Below, one piece after another: positions 1 to 6,875 of a DNA stretch of 7,161 bases. Position numbers and translations under genes: made by a program. The notes beneath the pieces were generated by a model. The model did no database searches and was not told the DNA's origin. It saw only the letters and a program-made list of their open reading frames with translations. Each line of letters opens with the position of its first letter. Within the stretch, counting starts at the first letter, position 1. The stretch is from Chloroflexota bacterium (GTDB lineage: Bacteria > Chloroflexota > Ktedonobacteria > Ktedonobacterales > Ktedonobacteraceae): assembly GCA_021828635.1 (NCBI GenBank), contig JAJZEJ010000221.1, forward strand, positions 1 through 7,161. The letters run 5' to 3'.

Positions 1-1380
1 TGCCATCATTAAGCATAAAGGCTGTTGGGGTGTGACGACTGGCGTAATGCTAAGCCCAACCGAGCGCGGAACGCCTTGAATGGTCAGATCCAGCTCGACA
101 TAGGGCAATGGCTCTTCCTGTTGCAGAGCGCGATGCACCATGCATAGCTCGCCACAGCAGGTATGACTGCTCTCTTCTTGACAGCCGAGCAATTCCATAC
201 ATTCCATACCAGCTATCTGCTCTGCTGCAATGCCGAAAAGGCGACCAAAAGCTGGATTAACCTCAATGAAACAGGCATTGACGCCAAGTAGGGCGATGCC
301 ATCAGAGCTGGAAGTCAGAATGGCGCGTAGCTGCTCCTGGTCGGTGCGAACTTTCTGGAAGAGCGCGACATTCTCCAACGCAGCGGCGGCCATGTGACTG
401 AGGTTGCGCACCAGGCGTAGCTCTTCACTATTGAAAGGTGTGGTGCGTTTGAGGGTGATGACGCCATAGAGAACATTCTTGGAGACCAGAGGGGCGGCCA
501 TTTCGGCCTCTGGCGCGGTGCTGCTCTGGTCGTCAGGGCCGCGCAGAATGGGATGACGATGAATGGAGGCCCAGGCAACCAGTGAGTTTGTGTCATAGAT
601 GCTAATCTTCTCGCGTTGCAATACCTCTGTCTTAACTGCTACCGCACAGATTTCCTGCTCGTAGAGCGAGGCTTCGACTGGACATTGCAGTTCCGCGACC
701 GGCAACAGGTCTGGCAGGCCATCATAGGAAAGATAGAGTAGAGCCAGGTCACAGGGGACGAGGCGACGGACATAGGAAAGGATGGTACGATAGAGTTCTT
801 TAGCTTCCAGGCGCGTGGTGATGCCGCGTGAAAGGCTCATCAACAATTCGAGCTGGTTGGCCTGACGTTGCGCCAGTTCGGCATGGCGTGCGTTGATGAT
901 CGCCAAGACTGCTTGTTCCGCGAAGATAGTTAGCATCTGCACTTTCTGTTCGCTAAAGACGTTGATCTCACTGCTGCTGGCGGTTAGCGTGCCAATGAAG
1001 TTGCCGGAGGCCATCAGTGGGACGCAGATCATGGAACCGATGGGCATGCGCCCTAGCCGCTTGAAGCGTGGGTCCAGGTTCACATCGTTGACGACTAGCG
1101 TTTGATGATGCTTGGCGACCCAGCCGGCCACGCCCTCGTCCAGTTGAAAGCGTGTCCTGCGTGGCTTGCTGCCATTCTTTTGCAGCGCGGCTAGCGTAAT
1201 CAGTGTGCTACCGACGGTATCTAGTAGCGCAACCGAGCAGTTTGTGACCTCTAAGAGCGCACCAGCGTTATGAACGATTTTTTGTAATATATCCACAAGC
1301 TCTTGTGATTCACCTTCCACGCCTGGTGCTGCATGCTGAATAGCGTGGCGGTCGTGGACAAAAGAGATATTGGCGGTCAT
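1..1380 (-). CDS. GAF-GAF-PAS sensor protein, N-terminal part (runs off left edge)
   Basis: An open frame reads leftward from an ATG at 1380-1378 for 460 codons with no stop, so the C-terminus lies outside the window. The start is supported by AAGGGG (1387-1392), six bases upstream, and an in-frame TGA at 1399-1401. Residues about 25-165 look like a GAF domain (the DEGVAGWVA stretch at 81-89, then SEQKVQMLTIFAEQAVLA at 143-160). Residues about 185-340 look like a second GAF domain, ending in a helix at 321-340. Residues about 350-450 are PAS-like (SSSDGIALLG from 357, then EVNPAFGRLFGI at 373-384). A helical linker rich in Gln and Leu (165-180) joins the GAF domains. No transmembrane segment or signal peptide is seen, so it is probably a cytosolic sensor. 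The PAS part carries a cysteine cluster (C394, C400, C408, C409, C413). GAF/PAS chains usually feed a histidine kinase, GGDEF or other output domain; which one cannot be told. Domain identity is by motif recognition, not by search. Confidence 0.88.
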   Translation of the reverse strand, partial: MTANISFVHDRHAIQHAAPGVEGESQELVDILQKIVHNAGALLEVTNCSVALLDTVGSTLITLAALQKNGSKPRRTRFQLDEGVAGWVAKHHQTLVVNDVNLDPRFKRLGRMPIGSMICVPLMASGNFIGTLTASSSEINVFSEQKVQMLTIFAEQAVLAIINARHAELAQRQANQLELLMSLSRGITTRLEAKELYRTILSYVRRLVPCDLALLYLSYDGLPDLLPVAELQCPVEASLYEQEICAVAVKTEVLQREKISIYDTNSLVAWASIHRHPILRGPDDQSSTAPEAEMAAPLVSKNVLYGVITLKRTTPFNSEELRLVRNLSHMAAAALENVALFQKVRTDQEQLRAILTSSSDGIALLGVNACFIEVNPAFGRLFGIAAEQIAGMECMELLGCQEESSHTCCGELCMVHRALQQEEPLPYVELDLTIQGVPRSVGLSITPVVTPQQPLCLMMA

Positions 1381-1509
1381 CGTCAGCCCCTTCGTTAGTC
1401 AAAATCTCTGCTGATAGGTGATAGAGTAGGGTAGTACACAGTGGTATGATCTCATCACTCCATCCCTTCTTCTATATGTATCGACATAGGTGCGCAATAG
1501 TTAAGGCTG

Positions 1510-1540
1510 ATTATAGCATGATCTTTTCGATACAGTCGAA
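1510..1540 (-). promoter_or_regulatory. Extended -10 promoter for the GAF-GAF-PAS gene
   Basis: On the minus strand a perfect TATAAT (1510-1515) is preceded by TGC (1516-1518), giving an extended -10 element. The best -35 candidates are weak: TTCGAC (1535-1540) at 19 bases or TCGACT (1534-1539) at 18 bases. An extended -10 can compensate for a poor -35. Transcription would start near 1503, leaving a leader of roughly 120 bases before the sensor gene. Confidence 0.45.
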
Positions 1541-1634
1541 TACATGAGCAGTATGGGCTATACTAATAGGTCCAGCATCATTTTATTCCCAACTTTGCCA
1601 TAGCCTTACTCTTTGTTCTTTTGTTCGCTAAATG

Positions 1635-1663
1635 TTGCATATTTGCAGAAAATAGTGTATAAT
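1635..1663 (+). promoter_or_regulatory. Housekeeping-type promoter for the pentapeptide-repeat gene
   Basis: TTGCAT (1635-1640), 17 bases, then a perfect TATAAT (1658-1663): a close match to the sigma-70/sigma-A consensus with ideal spacing. Transcription would start near 1670, which gives a long 5' leader of about 185 bases before the ATG at 1856. No riboswitch or attenuator structure was recognised in that leader. Confidence 0.6.
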
Positions 1664-1840
1664 TAAATAGTCTCATACATATCTGTATAAGTCATGTCCC
1701 TTCGTCCACATCCCTGATATTTCTGTTTCCTCTCCTTTATAAGCATCGCTCTTTGTACAAGCGCGGTGGCTCTCTCACAAGGAGAAGCAGTTCTTAACAT
1801 TCATTTGTGTATCCATATCAATCATTCATGAATCGTGAAT

Positions 1841-1845
1841 AAGGA
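1841..1845 (+). promoter_or_regulatory. Ribosome binding site that fixes the start of the pentapeptide gene
   Basis: AAGGA lies ten bases before the ATG at 1856. The frame is open further upstream to a GTG at 1835, but that codon has no Shine-Dalgarno sequence, and AAGGA falls inside the longer version. The ATG at 1856 is therefore the better start; the GTG version would add seven residues. Confidence 0.6.
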
Positions 1846-1855
1846 CGTGAACCTC

Positions 1856-2386
1856 ATGGCAAACCAGAAGCAACTTGTTCTTCTTGCACTAGGGAAAACG
1901 CGGTGGAATGCATGGCGCAAAGCTAATGCTGAGGTCCAGGCATTAGAGCCAGACCTGCATAACGCTGACCTTCATAGCACCGACTTTCATAGCGCCGACT
2001 TTCATAGTATCGATCTTCATGGAGCAGATCTTACCGAGGCTAATCTACAAGACGTGGACCTGCGCGGTGCTGACTTGCGCGATGCGGACCTGCGCCATGC
2101 CAATTTGAACGGCGCTAATCTGAGTGGTGCCAATCTCCTGCAAACACGCCTCCATAGGGCAAGTTTCCGCGGAAGCGACCTCTCCCACACTGACTTGACG
2201 AGAGCAGACCTCAGCAATGCTGATTTGCGAGGAGCAAACCTGGATGGAGCCATTCTCAAGATGACCAACTTTTATGAGGCGAACATGTCCAGCGAAGAAC
2301 TGCGTGTGGTAGACCTCAGCAAACACCTGGAGACAAAGACCCCCAAATCAACGCCTGTTACTCTGGGTGGTCATACGGCTGCTTAA
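1856..2386 (+). CDS. Pentapeptide-repeat protein
   Basis: The protein has 176 residues from the ATG at 1856. Residues 1-31 form a short helical-looking leader with the motif RWNAWRKAN (16-24), which resembles the W-x2-W-R-x2-N leader seen before pentapeptide arrays in other proteins. Residues 32-141 are about 22 uninterrupted pentapeptides of the A(D/N)LXX type (ADLHS, ADLTE, ANLNG, ADLRG and so on), enough for five to six coils of a right-handed quadrilateral beta-helix. The centre Leu is replaced by Phe in several repeats and by Ile in AILKM. A tail of about 35 residues follows, with no recognisable domain. There is no signal peptide or membrane segment, so it is probably cytosolic. The first five repeats have His at the same position (H35, H40, H45, H50, H55). 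Pentapeptide proteins include gyrase-protecting DNA mimics (MfpA, Qnr), but most have unknown roles and nothing here favours gyrase binding. It stands alone, divergent from the sensor gene and convergent with sufB. Confidence 0.92.
   Translation: MANQKQLVLLALGKTRWNAWRKANAEVQALEPDLHNADLHSTDFHSADFHSIDLHGADLTEANLQDVDLRGADLRDADLRHANLNGANLSGANLLQTRLHRASFRGSDLSHTDLTRADLSNADLRGANLDGAILKMTNFYEANMSSEELRVVDLSKHLETKTPKSTPVTLGGHTAA
1956..2030 (+). repeat. Five tandem 15-bp units within the pentapeptide gene
   Basis: Units start at 1956, 1971, 1986, 2001 and 2016. The second and third (TTCATAGCACCGACT and TTCATAGCGCCGACT) differ at one base; the fourth and fifth keep TTCAT at the same place. Each unit encodes one pentapeptide with His at a fixed position. 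The near identity at DNA level suggests recent tandem duplication, unlike the more diverged repeats downstream. Confidence 0.75.
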
Positions 2387-2396
2387 CTTATACCTG

Positions 2397-2430
2397 TAGC
2401 AAAAGGAGCCATAGCTAGCTCCTCTTGCTA
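2397..2430. terminator. Strong hairpin between convergent genes, possible bidirectional terminator
   Basis: AGCAAAAGGAGC (2398-2409) pairs with GCTCCTCTTGCT (2418-2429) with one mismatch around an 8-base loop; one further T-A pair (2397/2430) extends the stem to 13 positions. It lies 11 bases after the pentapeptide stop and also downstream of sufB on the other strand. Neither side has a run of T after the stem, so it is not a classical intrinsic terminator. It may instead stop or stabilise both transcripts. Confidence 0.5.
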
Positions 2431-2561
2431 TTGACGTGGTATCCATGCTTATCCATCCGTGACCCGAAAAGAAAAATTCGAGGCGGTAGATGCCGTGCTG
2501 TAACCCCTTATGAAACACGATAGGTATTGCTTGCTTTTCTTCTTAGGCGAGAGACGGCTGT

Positions 2562-3962
2562 TTAGCCAACACTGCCAGACATCTCCAACTGGATTAAGCG
2601 GTTCAGCTCAACTGCGTACTCCATCGGCAGTTCCTTCGTGATCGGCTCAATGAAGCCATTGACGATCAGCGAGTATGCCTCAGTCTCATCCATACCACGG
2701 CTCATCAGGTAGAAGAGTTGGTCGTCACCAACCTTCGAGACGGTTGCCTCGTGACCGATTTCGGTCTGGTTCTCTTCGACGTGAATGGTTGGATAGGTAT
2801 CAGTGCGAGCCTGCTCATCGAGCAAGAGCGCGTCACAACGGACATTGGACTTGGTGTGGTGCGCACCCCGGTTGACGCGGATTAGGCCACGATACGAAGC
2901 ACGACCGTTACCCTTCGAGACAGATTTCGAGAGAATATGTGATGTAGTGTACGGCGCAAGGTGCGTTACCTTCGCACCAGCATCCAGATGCATCCCTTCG
3001 CTGGCGAATGCCACGGAGAGGATATCACCACGAGCGCCAGGCTCCATCAAGAGAACCGCCGGATACTTCATCGTCACCTTCGAGCCGAGATTGCCATCCA
3101 CCCATTCCATCGTTGCGTCTCGGTAGGCCATCGCACGCTTTGTGACGAGGTTATAGACGTTCTTCGACCAATTCTGGATAGTCGTGTAGCGCACACGCGC
3201 ACCTTCCATCACCTTGATCTCGACGACGGCGCTGTGCAAGCTGTCACTGGCATACGTCGGGGCGGTACAGCCCTCAACATAGTGGACATAGGAGCCGGGC
3301 GCGGCGATAATCAGCGTGCGCTCGAACTGACCCATGTTCTGGGCGTTAATACGGAAGTAGGCTTGCAAGGGGATTTCCACGCGCACACCCTCTGGTATAT
3401 AGACAAAGCTGCCACCACTCCACACGGCACTGTTGAGCGATGCGAATTTATTATCAGATGGTGGGATGACCGTGCCGAAATGCTCTTTAATAATATCGGG
3501 ATATTCGCGCAAAGCTGTATCCATGTCGGTAAAGATCACGCCTAACTTCATAAGGTCTTCACGCACTTTGTGATACACCGCCTCGCTCTCGTACTGCGCT
3601 GTCACGCCCGCCAGATATTTCTGCTCGGCCTGCGGAATACCCAATCGATCAAACGTGTCCTTAATTTCGGATGGGATGTCGTTCCAGGTTTTCCCCTGCT
3701 GCGCGACCGGCTTGATATAGTAGTAGATGTTGTCGAAGTCGATCCCTGATAAATCCGCTCCCCACGTTGGCATAGGACGCTGCTCGAAGAGTGCCAGGCT
3801 CTTGAGGCGAAACTGCCGCATCCAACTGGGTTCGCCCTTCATTTCGGATATCTGCTCAACAATCTTCTTGCTCAGTCCTCTCTCGGACTTAAAGGCATAA
3901 TTTTCCGCAACGTGGAAGCCAGGGACGTACATACCCTGTTCTTGTGTCATTGTCTGACTCAT
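2562..3962 (-). CDS. sufB: Fe-S cluster assembly scaffold protein SufB
   Basis: A complete frame of 466 residues, within the usual SufB range, starts at ATG 3962-3960 with GGAG (3970-3973) seven bases upstream. SufB works with SufC and SufD as the SufBC2D complex in the cytosol, where Fe-S clusters are assembled before transfer to target proteins. The N-terminal part (about 15-170) has the family signatures [19 protein letters not shown] (21-39) and [19 protein letters not shown] (67-85). The core beta-helix follows, with the stretch [20 protein letters not shown] (185-204) and EGCTAP (230-235). C376 and E405 (in GHEAT) match E. coli SufB C405 and E434 with the same 29-residue spacing; these are residues reported as important for cluster formation. 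The C-terminal signature [20 protein letters not shown] (422-441) is intact. No intein is present, although SufB inteins are known in other bacteria. SufD is unlikely because these SufB-specific signatures are present. No other suf gene is adjacent in this window. Identity is very secure. Confidence 0.97.
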   Translation of the reverse strand: MSQTMTQEQGMYVPGFHVAENYAFKSERGLSKKIVEQISEMKGEPSWMRQFRLKSLALFEQRPMPTWGADLSGIDFDNIYYYIKPVAQQGKTWNDIPSEIKDTFDRLGIPQAEQKYLAGVTAQYESEAVYHKVREDLMKLGVIFTDMDTALREYPDIIKEHFGTVIPPSDNKFASLNSAVWSGGSFVYIPEGVRVEIPLQAYFRINAQNMGQFERTLIIAAPGSYVHYVEGCTAPTYASDSLHSAVVEIKVMEGARVRYTTIQNWSKNVYNLVTKRAMAYRDATMEWVDGNLGSKVTMKYPAVLLMEPGARGDILSVAFASEGMHLDAGAKVTHLAPYTTSHILSKSVSKGNGRASYRGLIRVNRGAHHTKSNVRCDALLLDEQARTDTYPTIHVEENQTEIGHEATVSKVGDDQLFYLMSRGMDETEAYSLIVNGFIEPITKELPMEYAVELNRLIQLEMSGSVG

Positions 3963-4111
3963 GAGTTCACTCCAACCGTGATAGTTCTCTTAACTCCTCG
4001 TCAAATCGACAAGGGGGATGTTTTAGCGACCTTACCGGAAGAACACAGAAGCAGGGAAGGACCGAAGCTGTTCCTGTTGGAAAAAGGGGAGAGGTGGTTG
4101 CTCTTTTTCTT
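3963..4111 (-). promoter_or_regulatory. 5' leader of sufB
   Basis: If transcription starts just below the promoter at 4118-4146, sufB has an untranslated leader of about 150 bases. It contains a small hairpin (minus-strand CCTTGTC, loop GATTT, GACGAGG, at 3996-4014, one G-U pair) whose 3' arm covers a second Shine-Dalgarno-like sequence GAGGAG that has no start codon behind it. No known riboswitch or Fe-S regulator site was recognised. Confidence 0.35.
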
Positions 4112-4117
4112 AATTAG

Positions 4118-4146
4118 AGTATAGCACAATAATGGATTAATAGCAA
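4118..4146 (-). promoter_or_regulatory. Promoter of sufB
   Basis: On the minus strand TTGCTA (4141-4146), 17 bases, then TATACT (4118-4123), with TGC directly before the -10 (extended -10). Spacing is ideal. It lies after the stop of the upstream regulator gene, so sufB can be expressed independently of it. Confidence 0.6.
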
Positions 4147-4193
4147 ATTTATATATACTATGTGGATAGCAAGAATGTAAAATTGGGTGTAGG

Positions 4194-6653
4194 CTACTGT
4201 GCGGTGAGCGCCACCAAATAACTGAGGGCGGTACGCTCTAGTACCGGGTCGTGTGCCTCCAGTGCGTATGTGAGCAACGCCGTATAGGTTGACCGCGCTT
4301 TCTCCCACTCGGCGTTTTGCTCGTAGGCTTGACCCAGATGGATGAAGAGATGTTCGATCTCTGATGCTAGAAGCTCGTTTTTCAAGCTTTGTCCATGCAA
4401 CCGCTCGGCGAGCAAACGCTGTGCTTGTTCGTAGAAGGTGATCGCATCGCGCACGGCGACCACTTGTATGGCCTCATCGCCAGCCGCGAGACTGAAGCGG
4501 AAAGCCGGTTCCACAAGACCTGCGGCCACGGCATGATAGGCCAATTGCGCCGAGGGTGTAGTTGCCTCTTGCAACGCTTGTACCGCGCGACGATGAAAAA
4601 TGGAGCGTCTTGCCTCACCTGCCTCCGCATAAACAACTGCACGGATCGTCGCGTGGGCGAACACATAGCGTCCATCAGCCATGTGCTTTCCCTCGCGTTC
4701 CGGCTCATAGAGCAGATGGTTGTATAGAACCTCGTCCAATGCAAGGAGTCCATCATGTTCTGTGAGATCAGCCACTTGGCAAAGATACGTAAAGGTGATG
4801 CCGTGGTTGAGGACCGCCCCTGCTACCAACAGCGCGAAAGCGTTCGGGGTGAGTCGATCCAGGCGGGCGCAGATGACTTCGCGTACACTGGGTGGGAAGA
4901 AGCCTCGTGCCATTGCCTCATCCTCCAAGGCTGCTGTAAAGTCAATGGTCCATCCGCCATCTTCATTCGGCTGAGGAGTAAGCACATGGCGCTCAAGCAA
5001 GACCTTGAGCGTTTCCATCAGATAGAAAGGTTGTCCCTCCGTTTCAACAAAAAGCCACTGGCCAAAGCGTTCCAGGTTCGCTGCCTGTTTCCCCGCTTTG
5101 TCTGTTTTCCCCCCGAATGCCTGGAGGAGGTGCAGGATGTCTTCGGAAGTGAGGGGGCCAAGTTGCAGACGTGTGAGAGGCGCGGCGCGTTCTATATCAG
5201 TTCGCCACCTGGCAAGCAAGTCTCTGCCTTCCATACGCAGTGTCAGAAGCAGGAGCGCGGGTGTCTCGCTCTTCGCGAAGCGTCGTGCGAGATAGTGGAA
5301 CACGTCGAGCGAGGCGACATCCGCCCACTGCACATCATCGATGAACAAAATGAGCGGCGCACGTGCCGCCAAAGCCTGTCCCAGGCGTGCCACTACTTCA
5401 AACAATCGGTTACGTACCACTGATTTCTCTCCGAGAGAGATGGAGAGATCAGGATAGCGGTCACGCAGTTCGGGGAGCAGGCGTGCGAGTTCTGCCAGCC
5501 ACAGATCTGAAAACAGGTCATCTGGAGCATTCTCCCGTTCAATACGCGGGCGTAGTGCCTCAATCACAGGCTGATAGGGCATTTGACCACCGGTTTCAAA
5601 TGCTTGCCCCCGCAATACATCTGCCCCCTCCACCTCTGCCCAGGCAAGAAACTCAGTCGCTAACCGTGTCTTGCCAATGCCCGCCTCCCCTTCCAGCAGA
5701 ACGACCTGTGTCTGGCCGCGTTGCACCGTATGATAGACCTTGATCAACGTACTCAGTTCTGCTGTCCGCCCCAGAAGCGGGCTGTGAAGAAGCGCGGTTG
5801 TGGAAGTTGCTGTTGGAGACGTTGGTGCGGGTAACTCCTTGCGACTAGGAGGCGCAATGGTTCGTATACGGCTTGCCAGTGCCACGGTTTCCGGGGTCGG
5901 CTCCGTCTGCATAGCTGTTGCGAGCATCGTCCGGCAGGCTTCATAGGCGTGTAACGCGGAGGCCCGGTCGCCGGACGCGAAGTGCAGGCGTATCAGACGC
6001 TGGTAGGCATCCTCCTGTAGTGGAGCAAAGACGAGCCAGTGCTTTACCGTTTCAATGGCAGCCGCAAGCTCACCGGCTTCAAATTGCAGGTGGGAGAGCC
6101 GGTCGAAGACCTCATTCATGTGGAGGTGCCAGTATTCGCGCTGAAGTCGTATCCAATCGTCGAAGGCCGGGGCATCGCGTAGCGAGAAGCCTTCCAGGAA
6201 CTCGCCGTGAGCGTAGCTGATCGCTTGTTGAAGCAGGGCAAGCGGATTGCACTGCCCGTCTTCTGGCATGCTTAGCGTTGTGCGAGTCGCTGTTGTCGCT
6301 GTATGCGCCAGTTCCCAGGCTCTGTGAATAGTTTGCAGATCGAGTTCGACACCTGAGTTGAGGTCCAGGCCAAGTGTATCACGTGTGATGAGAAGGTGGT
6401 GTATATGGTCACGCTCTGCTCTCTCGCCCAGTACATGACGCAGATGGAGCAAGGTAATGCGTAAGGCTGCCCGGCCATGTTGTGCGTCACCTTCCGGCCA
6501 AAACATTTCGGAGAGTTTCTGACGCAAATGGATGCGGTTTTCTACCGCTAGATACAAGAGGAGTGCGTATTCCTTGCGCGTGGCGAACGGCAGTACCTGA
6601 TCGGCATGACGCACTTCGGGCGTACCCAGGAATGTGAAGTAGACGTTGCCCAT
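4194..6653 (-). CDS. AfsR/SARP-like transcriptional regulator with BTAD and NTPase domains
   Basis: A frame of 819 residues starts at ATG 6653-6651 with AAGGA (6661-6665) seven bases upstream. Residues 1-95 resemble the OmpR-type winged helix of SARP regulators (FATRKEYALLLYLAVENR at 23-40, FWPEGD at 51-56, ALRITLLHLRHVLGE at 63-77). Residues about 103-265 are a bacterial transcriptional activation domain (GEFLEGFSLRDAPAFDDW at 150-167, then helical repeats through 260). A Pro/Thr/Ser linker (267-288) leads to an NTPase module with Walker A GEAGIGKT (322-329) and Walker B LILFIDD (434-440), followed by QWAD. A helical region continues to about 690, and the last 130 residues look like one to three TPR-type repeats. 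Such proteins are cytosolic DNA-binding activators whose NTPase and TPR parts sense unknown signals. The TPR part is short for this architecture and ends at TAG 4196-4194. It is divergent from the dps-like gene and lies upstream of sufB on the same strand, but sufB has its own promoter. The target genes are unknown. Confidence 0.93.
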   Translation of the reverse strand: MGNVYFTFLGTPEVRHADQVLPFATRKEYALLLYLAVENRIHLRQKLSEMFWPEGDAQHGRAALRITLLHLRHVLGERAERDHIHHLLITRDTLGLDLNSGVELDLQTIHRAWELAHTATTATRTTLSMPEDGQCNPLALLQQAISYAHGEFLEGFSLRDAPAFDDWIRLQREYWHLHMNEVFDRLSHLQFEAGELAAAIETVKHWLVFAPLQEDAYQRLIRLHFASGDRASALHAYEACRTMLATAMQTEPTPETVALASRIRTIAPPSRKELPAPTSPTATSTTALLHSPLLGRTAELSTLIKVYHTVQRGQTQVVLLEGEAGIGKTRLATEFLAWAEVEGADVLRGQAFETGGQMPYQPVIEALRPRIERENAPDDLFSDLWLAELARLLPELRDRYPDLSISLGEKSVVRNRLFEVVARLGQALAARAPLILFIDDVQWADVASLDVFHYLARRFAKSETPALLLLTLRMEGRDLLARWRTDIERAAPLTRLQLGPLTSEDILHLLQAFGGKTDKAGKQAANLERFGQWLFVETEGQPFYLMETLKVLLERHVLTPQPNEDGGWTIDFTAALEDEAMARGFFPPSVREVICARLDRLTPNAFALLVAGAVLNHGITFTYLCQVADLTEHDGLLALDEVLYNHLLYEPEREGKHMADGRYVFAHATIRAVVYAEAGEARRSIFHRRAVQALQEATTPSAQLAYHAVAAGLVEPAFRFSLAAGDEAIQVVAVRDAITFYEQAQRLLAERLHGQSLKNELLASEIEHLFIHLGQAYEQNAEWEKARSTYTALLTYALEAHDPVLERTALSYLVALTAQ

Positions 6654-6700
6654 ATAACGTTCCTTATAACGGTTTGCTGCTACCGTGAGATTAGAGACGG
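6653..6700 (-). promoter_or_regulatory. Operator-like repeats overlapping the regulator's translation start
   Basis: The heptamer TATAACG occurs twice as a direct repeat (6653-6659 and 6665-6671, 12 bases start to start), flanking the ribosome binding site of the regulator gene. Directly upstream are ACGGT (6669-6673), its inverse ACCGT (6682-6686) and ACGG (6697-6700), spaced 13-15 bases. SARP proteins are known to bind direct heptamer repeats at about one helical turn, so autoregulation is conceivable. These repeats are short and may be chance. Confidence 0.25.
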
Positions 6701-6875
6701 ATAAGAGGACTTACTCCATAGAAAGGTTTCTATCCCAACCTGGATGAATACGCATGGATGCGCTAAGTCGTTTTCAGACAGAAGGCAGAGTTTACAAAAA
6801 TATGCCAGAGCATTTCCATTTATGTATCTTCTCTATTATCGCACACAATACCGCTTGCGTGAAAGGATCACTGCC
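6701..6875. other. Remaining divergent intergenic region upstream of the dps-like gene
   Basis: No gene is seen here. It holds a 12-bp near-palindrome CGCAT-GG-ATGCG (6751-6762), an inverted pair AGGTT/AACCT (6724-6728 and 6737-6741), and a direct repeat TGGATG (6741-6746, 6755-6760). A -10-like TATTAT sits at 6834-6839 on the plus strand, but no -35 at proper distance was found, so no housekeeping promoter for the dps-like gene can be claimed. An alternative sigma factor or an activator-dependent promoter is possible. Confidence 0.4.

Larger units (their letters stand above)
1381..1855. other. Divergent intergenic region between sensor gene and pentapeptide gene
   Basis: About 475 bases without a convincing gene. 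The region is more AT-rich than its flanks and holds one good promoter-like sequence for each direction (1510-1540 minus, 1635-1663 plus). It also holds an inverted pair of the octamer TGTATCGA (1477-1484 and, reversed, 1527-1534), a perfect 10-bp palindrome ATTCATGAAT (1824-1833) and an orphan Shine-Dalgarno-like AAGGAG (1779-1784) with no start codon at a usable distance. A four-codon frame ATG AAT CGT GAA TAA (1828-1842) ends on the first bases of the ribosome binding site of the next gene; it lacks its own binding site and is probably chance. Confidence 0.7.

Noticed and set aside
893..1105. Plus-strand 70-residue frame and a 93-residue minus frame at 315-596 in the sensor gene
   Set aside because: Both are out of frame with the continuous GAF-GAF-PAS reading frame that covers 1-1380.
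1835..1855. GTG start giving seven extra residues for the pentapeptide protein
   Set aside because: There is no Shine-Dalgarno sequence before it, while AAGGA at 1841-1845 is well placed for the ATG at 1856.
1956..2030. Tandem repeats considered as a CRISPR array
   Set aside because: Units are directly adjacent 15-mers without spacers and encode pentapeptides in frame.
2017..2326. Minus-strand open frames opposite the pentapeptide gene
   Set aside because: They are antisense shadows caused by the 15-bp periodic codons, which suppress stops in other frames. The plus-strand frame gives a clear pentapeptide array.
2675..3545. Plus-strand open frames inside sufB
   Set aside because: The minus-strand frame is an unmistakable SufB over its whole length; the antisense frames have no recognisable motifs.
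4114..4308. 64-residue minus-strand frame across the end of the regulator gene and the sufB promoter
   Set aside because: It overlaps the regulator in another frame and runs through the sufB promoter; its sequence has no recognisable feature. It is also not in frame to be a lost C-terminus of the regulator.
4389..5743. Plus-strand open frames up to 222 residues inside the AfsR/SARP-like gene
   Set aside because: The minus strand encodes a continuous regulator with Walker motifs; the antisense translations have no domain character and no good ribosome binding sites.
6791..6839. TTTACA (6791-6796) with TATTAT (6834-6839) as a dps promoter
   Set aside because: The distance between the two is far too long for a single promoter, and no -10 sits at 16-18 bases from TTTACA.
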